Assembly (NCBI RefSeq): GCF_011604685.1
Contig: NZ_CP050063.1
Span: 7,667,001 to 7,731,000, forward strand
Reading direction: 5' to 3'
Source: Spirosoma aureum
GTDB taxonomy: Bacteria > Bacteroidota > Bacteroidia > Cytophagales > Spirosomataceae
DNA: 64,000 nucleotides
Shown: piece after piece, positions 44,735 to 53,115 of the stretch
Layout: the number at the start of each line of letters is the position of its first letter
Numbering within the stretch: position 1 is the first letter of the stretch
The notes under the pieces: generated by a model
Told to the model about the DNA's origin: nothing
The model's database searches: none
The model's input: only the letters and a program-made list of their open reading frames with translations
Position numbers and translations under genes: made by a program

Positions 44735-44769
44735 ACAAAAAAGCACTCAACATAAAATGTTAAGTGCTT
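44735..44769 (-). terminator. Terminator of the former tRNA-Arg gene
   Basis: A 13-bp stem with one G-T pair (44741-44753 with 44757-44769) and a 3-nt loop is followed on the minus strand by six Ts, just after the tRNA 3' half. Confidence 0.8.
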
Positions 44770-44780
44770 AAAATTCCATG

Positions 44781-44824
44781 TGATCCCGAAGCGACTCGAA
44801 CGCTTGACCGTCTGCTTAGAAAGC
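44781..44824 (-). pseudogene. 3' half of tRNA-Arg(UCU)
   Basis: On the minus strand this contains the anticodon loop TTTCTAA (anticodon UCU), the 3' anticodon strand GCAGA, a 5-nt variable loop, a perfect T arm (AAGCG/CGCTT with loop TTCGAGT), the acceptor strand CGGGATC and discriminator A. The expected 5' acceptor (GATCCCG) and D arm are absent: sequence beyond 44824 encodes an integrase fragment instead. This is the usual scar of integration in a tRNA gene. Confidence 0.75.
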
Positions 44825-44971
44825 GTACCTTCCCTACTAAAGGATAGGCCGATCCGGTTCCTTGCGGAATCGCATGTGACTAAACTCTGGCAATTGCCGT
44901 TGCATGATATGGCGGATGTTGCCCGCAAATGGGCACTGCTGTGTTGCTATACGGGCCTGGATTACCACGAC
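44825..44971 (+). pseudogene. Tyrosine-recombinase (phage integrase) fragment
   Basis: About 49 codons read RFLAESHVTKLW, then DMADVARKWALLCCYTGLDYHD, which resembles the start of the catalytic domain of Bacteroidota tyrosine recombinases (pattern R-x-L-F-x-C-Y-T-G-L-x-Y-x-D). It begins exactly where the tRNA half ends and breaks off after the YHD. No start, tail or catalytic Tyr is present. The identification is by pattern, not search. Confidence 0.6.
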
Positions 44972-45039
44972 GGGTCAAGATCGCCCAGAAGCCGGCCCTC
45001 TAATCTGCCATCAGGTAGCCGAGTTGCTTTCTGCGTTGG

Positions 45040-46239
45040 GTGAATTTTCTTCGTTTCTACATACTTACTGCGTTCGGGACTGAAGTGCAACACTACGGAG
45101 ACTGCTTCGTTGTCCGTTTTAGTTGTTCCAAGCAGGTTTTGGAAATAGGTTCGGCTGTTGAACGTTTTGGGGTAAACAAACTCCTCGGCAGTCTCTCGAA
45201 AACGATTGATCCTGTCGAGGGGCAGGTTTTGCGGATTAGCCCGATTGTACGTCGTCAAGTAAAAGTGGACAAATGCGGTGAAAAGGTGAAGAGACAACGT
45301 CAGTTAAAGCAACTACCTACCTGGAATCCAGCGGAAGCCCTATTCTGTATGGAGCACACAGGGATATACAACGCCCACTTACTAGATTTTTTGCATAAGC
45401 TACATGTACCTATCTGGTTAGAGAACAGCTTACAAATCAAGCAGTCAGGCGGTATGCAGCGGGGCAAAAATGACACCGTCGATGCTCAACGGATTGCGGA
45501 GTATGCCCGCGGTGGCGTACCACTATCGCTTTCGTGATCAGGTCCGCTTATGGGAACCACCTCGGTAGCTTATTCAGCAGTTAACGTTCTTAAGTGCTGC
45601 CCGCCAACGGCTTATTCAGGCGTATAATTTATTAGCTGGGCCACTCATTGAACAAGACCGGGCTGCCAGCGCAGTCATTTGTCAATCCCCTTTTACAAAA
45701 GCAACTTCAACGTAATAGCCGAAAGTCGTTGATGGCCCTTAAGGAAGAGCAAAAAGTAATTGATCACCAGATTCAGAGTCTTATCCAAGCTGATACTCGC
45801 CTTAAAGAACTCTTTAATTGGATCGTTTCTGTCCCAAGAATCGGTCCAGCGACAGCGACTGAAATCTTGGTGGTTACCAATGAAATGAAGGCCATCACTG
45901 ATCCTAAGCAGATGGCGGCTTCGGCCGTCCGATTGCCATGCGGGCGTGGCTCCATTTGAATATCGCTCAGGCACTAGTATCCGGGGTAAGACCCGACTCA
46001 GTCACCAAGCTAGAAAACGGTTGAAAACCTTGTTTCGTCTAGGGGCTATGTCGGTTATTCAAATGAAGGGGGAGCTTCAGAGCTATTACCAACGTAAAGT
46101 AGGTGAGGATAAGAATAAGATGCTGGTGCTGAATGCCGTTCGTAACAATCGGACCGCCGAGCGGCTGATCCATCGGGTATACGCAGTTGTGCGTCGGGGC
46201 GAAAAATATAACAAAAATTATGTGTCACCGCTTGCATAG
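45040..46239 (+). pseudogene. IS110-family transposase, broken
   Basis: In-order blocks of one IS110 (DEDD) transposase lie in different frames. They are ALFCMEHTGIYNAHLLDFL with RGKNDTVDAQRIAEYA; then YRFRDQVRLWEPPR with an in-frame TAG at 45566; then VSVPRIGPATATEILVVTNEM; then CHAGVAPFEYRSGTSIRGKT and LIHRVYAVVRRGEKY. Four insertions of 15-16 nt (near 45508, 45662, 45918 and 46149) cause or accompany the breaks. The first catalytic Asp region is not recognisable. The element cannot make active transposase. Confidence 0.88.
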
Positions 46240-46242
46240 CCC

Positions 46243-46345
46243 ATAGAAATCGGTGCGAACGATCAATAACGTACGCCCCGCCGATGCATACTGGGGCCGA
46301 CAAGAACAAATCGTAGCCGAACGGAAAAAATCAAGTCGCACCGGA
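46243..46345 (+). pseudogene. IS3-type transposase C-terminal scrap
   Basis: TINNVRPADAYWGRQEQIVA, then ERKK, matches the end of IS3-family OrfB (pattern N-V-x-P-A-D-x-Y-x-G-R). It begins a few bases after the IS110 stop and has no upstream part. Confidence 0.65.
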
Positions 46346-46498
46346 GCTAACGATGGCCCAACGGCGGAAAAGCGGCCCACCGCTGTGGTCATATTTTTCA
46401 GAAACTACAAATTGGTTAAAGGCATCTCTTCTCTTTTCGCCCGCATCTGTCCACTTTCGGTTGACGATATACAGTAATGGAAATAAAAGGGGAACTAA

Positions 46499-46958
46499 AA
46501 ACGTTAGCGTCAATTATAATTGTACTAAACCGGGAAATTATATTGAATTAGATTATTAGATTGACGGAAAGTCAGTAAATTATCAAATTGCATTGACGCA
46601 AATACCAAGTAACTTGGCAAAAGGTCAAGTATGGTACTTTGTTTGTCCAATGACAGGGGAACGTTGCCGAACTCTATATTTAGCTGGAAAATATTATTTA
46701 TCCCGTAAAGCTTTACAAGGGACATTGTACGAAAGTCAAACGTATTCAAAATACTATCGCTATCTAGATAAGACTTTTGAACCTGGATTAAAATCAGACA
46801 ATCTCTACAATGAGATATATAAGCCTTATGCAAAGATGCATTACCGAAGTAAGCCTACGCCTAAAATGAGAAAAGTATTGCAAATGAAGAGGGCTTATGA
46901 CTTGTCGAAAGGTAAAGTCCCTAAATCATTTAAAGTTTACTTTTTAGAATGTATATAA
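46499..46958 (+). pseudogene. Hypothetical protein gene with an in-frame stop
   Basis: The frame from about 46499 reads VSVNYNCTKPGNYIELDY, a TAG at 46557-46559, then continues IDGKSVNYQIALTQIPSNLA and VWYFVCPMTGERCRTLYLAGKYYLSRKAL to a stop at 46958. The part after the stop (from about 46593, 121 codons) looks like a small conserved Bacteroidota protein with a CP-x-TG-x-RC motif. The start is not clear. Function is unknown. Confidence 0.55.
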
Positions 46959-47028
46959 TAATCTGTCAACAAATTTTAAAAATGCCTACACAAAATAATA
47001 TTAATCAATGACTTATATAGACTTTTTG

Positions 47029-47100
47029 TGGTCTCGACGGGAATCGAACCCATATCAAACGTTTAGGAAACGTCTATTCTATCCGTTGAACTACGAGACC
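47029..47100 (-). tRNA. tRNA-Arg (anticodon CCU)
   Basis: 72 nt fold completely: acceptor GGTCTCG/CGAGACC, D arm GTTC/GAAT with AACGGATA loop, anticodon stem GACGT/ACGTT around TTCCTAA, T arm ATGGG/CCCGT around TTCGATT, discriminator A. CCA is not encoded. It decodes AGG. It marks the intact right edge of the mobile-element remnants. Confidence 0.95.
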
Positions 47101-47128
47101 AAAAAAGGAGCGGTCATTCTGACCGCTC
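47101..47128 (-). terminator. Intrinsic terminator of hflX
   Basis: A 9-bp stem (47108-47116 with 47120-47128) and a 3-nt loop are followed on the minus strand by CCTTTTTT, one base before the tRNA. Confidence 0.85.
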
Positions 47129-47160
47129 GTCTTTGTAAATACAAATTTGACGAAAATCCG

Positions 47161-48441
47161 TCAACCTGCCAAACCGTCGCCATATTCGGCCGATTCGGTT
47201 AGTGGTACATGCACCCAATTTGGGTAAATCTGGTAATGCTTCTCCATGACCAGATCATAAAGCAACTCCCGTAGCTCACCGACGTTCTCGCCAGTCTGTG
47301 CCGAAATGAAGGCCACATAGTCTGCCTTTTGGGCCAGATAGGTTTTCTTCAAATACTCCAGCGCCGTTTTTCGGCGCACAGCAACCGGAATGACAACTTC
47401 TTCGTGCAACAAGTCATCACTGAATTCGTCGTCCAACGAAGTGGTTTTCTCTGCCCATTCGTCTTTTGGTACAAATTGGTCCATTTTATTGAAAACCAGC
47501 ACCATCGGTTTATCAGCGGCTTTAATATCGGCCAGCGTCGTATTCACGACCTCAATCTGCTCTTCAAAATTCGGATGTGATACATCCACCACGTGAACCA
47601 GAATATCGGCCTCACGTACCTCGTCCAACGTCGATTTAAACGACTCGATCAGCGTTGTCGGTAGTTTGCGGATAAACCCAACGGTATCTGTCAACAGGAA
47701 CGGAATATTGCCAAGTGTTACCTTCCGAACCGTCGAATCGACCGTAGCAAAGAGCTTATTTTCGGCAAATACGTCCGTTTTAGCCATCGTTCGCATGAGC
47801 GTCGACTTACCAACGTTTGTGTAACCCACCAGCGCTACCCGCACCAGCCGGTCTCGTTCCTTCCGGCGCGTGACACTTTGTTTATCGATCTTGGCGAGTT
47901 TCTCTTTCAGAAACGCGATCCGGTCTTTTACAATCCGTCGGTCAGTTTCAAGTTCCTTCTCACCCGGCCCGCGCATTCCCGTGCCACCTTTCTGGCGGCT
48001 AAGGTGAGTCCACATTCGAGTCAGACGTGGATACAGATACTGATATTGGGCCAGTTCGACCTGAACACGCGACTGGGCCGTCTGCGCCCGCATCGAAAAA
48101 ATATTCAGAATAAGCAGGCTCCGATCGAGGACTTTGATCTCCTTAAATTCAGCTTCCAGGTTACGCACCTGAGCAGGGGTCAGATCATCATCGAAAATGA
48201 TGCTATCGACCGGATTAGCCAGAATAAAGGTCTGAATCTCTTCCAGTTTTCCCTTGCCCACAAAGGTCCGGGTATCGGGCCGATCGAGTTTTTGAGTAAA
48301 TGATTTTATTGTTTTAACGCCCGACGTTTCGGCCAGGAACGCTAATTCGTCTATGTATTCTTTGGTTTGGTCGGCGGTTTGCTTTTGCGTAATCAGCGCG
48401 ACCAACACAGCGGTTTCGGGTTGTTTATGAGTGTCGACCAT
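47161..48441 (-). CDS. hflX: GTPase HflX
   Basis: This 426-residue translation-associated GTPase has an N-terminal HflX domain with SIIFDDDLTPAQVRNLE, a coiled linker, GGTGMRGPGEKELETDRR, then the G domain: G1 GYTNVGKST, G3 DTVGF in DTVGFIRKLPTTLIESFKSTL, G4 NKMD. It binds the 50S subunit and splits or rescues stalled ribosomes under stress. It is monocistronic and ends with a terminator ahead of tRNA-Arg. Confidence 0.96.
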   Translation of the reverse strand: MVDTHKQPETAVLVALITQKQTADQTKEYIDELAFLAETSGVKTIKSFTQKLDRPDTRTFVGKGKLEEIQTFILANPVDSIIFDDDLTPAQVRNLEAEFKEIKVLDRSLLILNIFSMRAQTAQSRVQVELAQYQYLYPRLTRMWTHLSRQKGGTGMRGPGEKELETDRRIVKDRIAFLKEKLAKIDKQSVTRRKERDRLVRVALVGYTNVGKSTLMRTMAKTDVFAENKLFATVDSTVRKVTLGNIPFLLTDTVGFIRKLPTTLIESFKSTLDEVREADILVHVVDVSHPNFEEQIEVVNTTLADIKAADKPMVLVFNKMDQFVPKDEWAEKTTSLDDEFSDDLLHEEVVIPVAVRRKTALEYLKKTYLAQKADYVAFISAQTGENVGELRELLYDLVMEKHYQIYPNWVHVPLTESAEYGDGLAG

Positions 48442-48688
48442 GTAAATTCTTAAAGGTGATTAGGCGATTTATAGCTTATGAAAGAACGTATTTTCCAGGT
48501 ACTATCAGGTCCGCAAACCCGATCCTGAAAAACTGCCCGCCAATGCGATGATCAATCCATCAGGTGTTATTAACCCAACCGGTTTCTTTCTGATAAGCTA
48601 TAAGCCTGTAAATTATAACGGGCCATTTTGACTAAAAGTTTCGACAGCGAATCTGCCCGATCATTCTGCCGAAACCAACTGAATAGCA

Positions 48689-50073
48689 TTACACTTGAAC
48701 CATTTTCCAGTGTCCTCGTCGGAAAACCCAGATGGCAATTCCGGCCAACAATGTCTCGCTGATAGCTACCGACCAGAATACACCCTCAGGACCCCAGTTC
48801 AGTAGGTGAGCAAGCGTATAGGCAAGTGGAATTTCAACGACCCAAAAACAAAAAATGTTGATGATTGTTGGGGTACGGGTGTCGCCCGCGCCATTGAGCG
48901 ACTGACTCAATACCATTCCATACGCCATAAACAGATAGCCCAGGCAGAATACGCGCAGGCATTCTACCGCAATGGCTACTACACGGACGTTGTTGTCGAA
49001 CAAGCCAACTATGGGAGTGGCTCCCAGGAAGAAACCAACGCCAACGGCTGCTAAAAAGAGCATGTTGCAGAAAGCCGCCCGCCAGGCGGAGGTTTCGGCA
49101 CGTTCGGGCTGATTAGCCCCCAGATTCTGTCCAACCAGCGTAGCAGCCGCATTGGCCATACCCCACGAAGGCAGAATTGTAAACACAATGATCCGAATGG
49201 CAATGGTATACCCAGCCACTACATCGCTACCAAAGGTCGATAAAATACGCGTCAGGAATATCCAGCTGGCCGAGCCAACCAGAAACTGGCTGGTCCCGCC
49301 AACGGCCAGACTGAGCAAATTTTTGATCAGGCTCATATCAGGTACAACATCCGAGCGCAGCACCTGGATTGCCCCTTTCACGCGCGTCAGGGCGTTTAAT
49401 TGATATAGAACGCCCATCGTCCGACCAACGGTCGTTGCCACCGCCGACCCCATAACACCCAGTTCGGGAAAGGGCCCCAGTCCGAAAATAAATACCGGAC
49501 ATAGCACAATGTTGACGCCGTTGGCCAGCCACAGCGACCGCATCGCCACCGATGCATCGCCCGAACCGCGCAAACAGCCGCTCAGCGTATAGAGCAGCAT
49601 GATGGCGGGCGCGCTGGCGAAAATCATCCGGGTGAATCCTACACCATTGCCAATAAGCTTTTCGTCGCCACCCATCAGCCGCAATATGTCTTCGGCAAAG
49701 ACAAAACCGACCACGCCCATGAAGAGTCCTAATGCTGTTGACACCAGAATTACCTGCCCCACCACGGTACCTGCCCCCGGTGGTTCTCCTCCCCAACCCG
49801 GCGGGATACAAGGGCTGTGGCTGCTGTGCTGAGGCCAATAGCAATGGAGTATACAATGGTCAGTACCGATTCGGTAAGACCCACAGTAGCAATGGCTTCT
49901 GTACCGATTTTGGCGACAAAAAACACATCGACAACGGCAAACAACGACTCCATGACCATTTCCAGAATCATCGGAACCGACAGTAAAAAGATGGCCCGGT
50001 TGATACTACCGGACGTAAAATTGGTTTCTGTACCACGTAATGCGGCCAGGAATAACCGAAAAAATTTGGTCAT
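48689..50073 (-). pseudogene. MATE-family efflux transporter, frameshifted
   Basis: The start (50073) encodes the first about 100 residues of a MATE protein ([51 protein letters not shown]). The remainder, with typical MATE segments (LYTLSGCLRGSGDASVAM, GGTSQFLVGSASWIFLTRIL, SQSLNGAGDTRTPT), is in another frame. The switch is at a run of five Gs on the minus strand (plus 49774-49778); one more G would give a continuous protein of about 460 residues. Intact, it would export drugs or metabolites with Na+ or H+. A sequencing error at the run is the main alternative. Confidence 0.85.
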
Positions 50074-50423
50074 TGGATCAAAAAGGCTATGCCGAAGTCA
50101 CGATGACTACAGACAATGCATGAAGACTAGGAAAATGGAAACGATCGGCCCAGATGGGCGACAGGAACTTGAAGAAGAAAAAACCGCGTGGGTTTTTAAG
50201 CGAGGAACTTCATGGGCTTTTCGGGCCGCCGTAGCGGGCACATTTAGACCGCAAACTTACTACTTTATTTAGAACAAAGTCAAACGGGTTTGAGCAAACG
50301 GCAGATTAAAATAGTGAACAGGAACGCTTTTGCGGGGTTTATTTAGTTGACAACCTGATCATTAAATTTAACCTGCCTGTTGATGACAAGTAATTTATGT
50401 CAAAAATAGCAGGTATTTAGCGT
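50074..50423. other. Intergenic stretch before the Nif3-like gene
   Basis: This 350-base stretch lies between divergent genes. A weak hairpin with A/T flanks lies around 50178-50197. No gene or operator is evident; the last 80 bases are A+T-rich and should hold the promoter of the next gene. Confidence 0.5.
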
Positions 50424-51224
50424 ATGAATAATCAATGGTGCAGCCTTAAGGAACTAGCTGATTTTCTGAAAAACGAATTTTCTATCGATCGTTATGATCC
50501 TAGTGAACAAGGCGGAATCTATCACCCTTCTGACCAGCCCGTTACGCGTTTGGGCCTGGTCCTCGAACCCTGGCCTGATTTGCCCGAATGGATTGCAGGT
50601 CATCAAATCGATGCGCTCTGGATCCATCGCCCGTGGAAGCTCGATACGATCAGAATGCCTCGGGATATTGGCATTTTATCGCATCATCTGCCGTTCGACG
50701 AAACACTGACAATGGGTTACAATCCCTTACTGGCCAGCCTAATGAGTAAACTTGGACAACCCGAACCCCTGGGATTCAGGCAGGCAACAGCTGACAATGG
50801 CGAATTGCTCCCCCAGCGCCCAATTGGTATGTTGTTCGATATTGTCGGACAGGAATTTGATGCCCTACTTCGGGAAGTTAACAGCCTCTTTGGCGGCTAT
50901 GATAGAGCCGAAGCAGGCCGTTGCCCAACGGGAGCCCATACGATTAGTCGAATTGCGGTTGTGGGGGCGATGAATGAGCTTTTAATTCGGGAAGCTTACG
51001 ACCGCGACGCTGATCTTTATTTGACCGGTCAATATAGAAAGCCAGCACAGCCGGCCGTAGATGATACGGGCATAGCCGTCATTTCCATTGGACACCTGCG
51101 GAGCGAAGAATGGGGTCTGCGGGCTCTGGCGGATCTATTACATGATCGATGGCCAACAATAGAGATAGTGATGCCTATAAGCGGGCAAACCGTTACGGTT
51201 ATGAGTAATAACAATTCTGTCTAG
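50424..51224 (+). CDS. Nif3-like dinuclear metal centre family protein
   Basis: This 266-residue protein resembles the Nif3/DUF34 family: IDALWIHRPWKLD and IGILSHHLPFDETLTMGYNPLLAS carry the metal-site histidines and Asp, and ISRIAVVGAMNELLIREAY with ADLYLTGQYRKPAQP belongs to the second half. Family members are hexamers with a two-metal centre and probable hydrolase activity, possibly on nucleotide or cofactor by-products. It is monocistronic. The function stays unproven in the family. Confidence 0.8.
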   Translation: MNNQWCSLKELADFLKNEFSIDRYDPSEQGGIYHPSDQPVTRLGLVLEPWPDLPEWIAGHQIDALWIHRPWKLDTIRMPRDIGILSHHLPFDETLTMGYNPLLASLMSKLGQPEPLGFRQATADNGELLPQRPIGMLFDIVGQEFDALLREVNSLFGGYDRAEAGRCPTGAHTISRIAVVGAMNELLIREAYDRDADLYLTGQYRKPAQPAVDDTGIAVISIGHLRSEEWGLRALADLLHDRWPTIEIVMPISGQTVTVMSNNNSV

Positions 51225-51338
51225 CAACATGAAGAATGTGTTAAACCATTTTTGTCTTAGTTTGTCTTTAGTAAGGAGCTGCTTAACTTGGCAGCGTTTA
51301 TCCAACTATCGTATCGTACTTATAATAAATCAAACACG

Positions 51339-51992
51339 ATGAAAACCCTACACGCTAATATCTTCGTTTGGCTGCTGGCCAGCTCATTGGCTGGTGGCTC
51401 ATTAGTCGCTTGTGCGCAGGCAACTACCGGCGCGGCTACGGCATCTACAGCAACGACTGACCCGGCTAAATCGCAATTGCTGCAACCAATGCGGCAAATG
51501 ATGGATAAAATCAAGAAATTACAGCCAACGGGCGACCCCGACTTTGATTATGCATTCCAGACAAAGCTTCACACGCAGGGCGAACAGGATTTGTTGAAGC
51601 AGGAGATTCAGAATGGTAAAGATTCATCGTTGAAACAGATGGCCCAGACTTTATTAACGGCCACCCAAGGTGATGCGGCTCTGATCGACGAAACCCTGAA
51701 GCAGCTTAAGCCATCCCGCCCGAATCAGGCATTCACTCAGCAACAGAGTCGCAATGTACAGGCAATGGCGCTGAAACTCCAGCAGGGTGGTATTGAAGAT
51801 AAGCTGACGAGTGATTTCGATAAAAACTTCGTTACTATTCTGCTCGATCACCGGCAGGATGCCATTGATCTGGCCAATACATATCTGCAATATGGAAAAA
51901 ATGCAACGCTGAGAGATTACGCTCAGAAGCTGGTCACGAAAGCTCAGACCGAAATGACGCAGGCTAAAGCCGCATTACCCAAGCAGAACTAA
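51339..51992 (+). CDS. DUF305-like secreted protein
   Basis: This 217-residue protein starts at the ATG at 51339, which begins a signal peptide ending around SLVACAQ; an upstream TTG in frame is unlikely. Two DUF305-like helical units follow: DPDFDYAFQTKLHTQGEQDLLKQEI and DFDKNFVTILLDHRQDAIDLANTYL. Ferritin-like DUF305 proteins often have HH motifs for metals; here most of those histidines are replaced. It is probably an exported or lipid-anchored helical-bundle protein of unknown role. Confidence 0.75.
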   Translation: MKTLHANIFVWLLASSLAGGSLVACAQATTGAATASTATTDPAKSQLLQPMRQMMDKIKKLQPTGDPDFDYAFQTKLHTQGEQDLLKQEIQNGKDSSLKQMAQTLLTATQGDAALIDETLKQLKPSRPNQAFTQQQSRNVQAMALKLQQGGIEDKLTSDFDKNFVTILLDHRQDAIDLANTYLQYGKNATLRDYAQKLVTKAQTEMTQAKAALPKQN

Positions 51993-52011
51993 CCAATATT
52001 AAGTATAAGCG

Positions 52012-52060
52012 ACAGTACTGCCGAATGAGCCTGTTCTCATTCTACAGTACTGTTTTTTTT
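52012..52060 (+). terminator. Terminator whose T run abuts the rhodopsin ATG
   Basis: Outer arms 52012-52020 and 52045-52053 and an inner GAATGAG/CTCATTC stem form a strong hairpin, followed by eight Ts ending one base before the ATG at 52061. Confidence 0.8.
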
Positions 52061-52852
52061 ATGAAGCTATCCGATACGTTTATTCCAACGGCAGGCGCTG
52101 TTGGCTTACTTCCCATGGTCACGTACTTCCTTTTGATGGTGACCATGTACGCTTTTCTGGGGAATTTTATATTTGCTCTATCGGCGCGCACCCGCGTCAG
52201 TTCCAGCTATCAGACATCGCAGACCCTTGTGGCTATTATTTCAGCCATAGCGGGCCTTTCCTACTTCTTCATACAAGGTTACTACCACGACCTGCTAGCC
52301 GAACTGACCACTCTTTCGGATGCAGAAAACCGGCAAACACTTATTCGGGAATCCTACAACGCCATTGGCCAATATCGGTACATGGAATGGGCCGTTACAA
52401 CACCTTTGTTGCTGCTCAACATGGTATTAATGCTAAGAATCGACTTACGAAGTGTTAAGCGCCCGCTACTAATTATGCTGCTGGCTGATTTCTTTATGAT
52501 TCTGGCAGGCTACATTGGCGAGCAACAACTTGCGTTCGACAACGAAATTCTGGTTGGCCCAAAATTACTCTGGGGCGGGGTTGCAGCGATTGGCTATGTT
52601 ATGATTCCCGTTACCCTCCGCAAATTCTGGAAGCGGTTTGCAAGCCATGCCTTACCCCAGGAACAATGGGCTTATCGATTGATGGCTCTTAGTACTGTTA
52701 CTTTCTGGGGTGTTTATCCAATCGGTTATATTCTGACGGTATTTAGTTTCGATACGAACTGGCTTCATATCGCCTTTTCACTTGCCGATCTCATTAATAA
52801 AATTGGCGTCGGGTTGGTTACCTATTGGGCAGGGAAAGAAACAGTTAAGTAG
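52061..52852 (+). CDS. Microbial rhodopsin with unusual E-T-N motif
   Basis: This 263-residue seven-helix protein carries Arg106, Glu109, Trp110, Thr113 and Asn120 in helix C (RYMEWAVTTPLLLLN). Against bacteriorhodopsin R82/D85/W86/T89/D96 this gives a Glu primary acceptor and Asn at the proton-donor site. Helix F keeps W-x-x-Y-P (FWGVYPIGY). Helix G has Asp243 and the retinal-binding Lys247 (ADLINKIGVG). It should be a retinal photoreceptor or ion pump in the inner membrane. Transport direction and ion are uncertain because of the motif. I start at 52061, since the upstream ATG at 52025 lies inside the terminator hairpin. No carotenoid or retinal-forming gene is nearby. Confidence 0.88.
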   Translation: MKLSDTFIPTAGAVGLLPMVTYFLLMVTMYAFLGNFIFALSARTRVSSSYQTSQTLVAIISAIAGLSYFFIQGYYHDLLAELTTLSDAENRQTLIRESYNAIGQYRYMEWAVTTPLLLLNMVLMLRIDLRSVKRPLLIMLLADFFMILAGYIGEQQLAFDNEILVGPKLLWGGVAAIGYVMIPVTLRKFWKRFASHALPQEQWAYRLMALSTVTFWGVYPIGYILTVFSFDTNWLHIAFSLADLINKIGVGLVTYWAGKETVK

Positions 52853-53115
52853 TTTTTCTGGCAGCCCGCTATTTTCTGTGGATAAAACCGCGGCACAGTT
52901 ATGAGCGAAAATCTGGCAACAGACTGTATTTTTTTATATTGATCAGATCCGAATACGGATAGGGGTCAAAGCAAACCATCCACTCCTGTAATATTCCCTG
53001 AAAATCCTGTCTTATCCAATGATCCTACGGTGAATGGATGGTTTTTCAGAATTTTCAACAATCTTGCTTTGTCATTTGACAATCTCATAGCTTTAAGCTG
53101 CTTTTGTTGAGAATT

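Noticed and set aside
44825..44880. Attempt to fold a complete tRNA by extending the Arg(UCU) half to the right
   Set aside because: The 5' acceptor strand does not pair with CGGGATC and only two of five anticodon-stem pairs form, while the same bases read as integrase.
44962..45297. 111-codon minus-strand frame opposite the IS110 remnant
   Set aside because: No recognisable domain and it lies opposite an IS110 pseudogene with better support.
49774..49778. Five-G run considered as a phase-variation switch
   Set aside because: Five bases is too short for efficient slipped-strand switching, so a simple frameshift or sequencing error is more likely.
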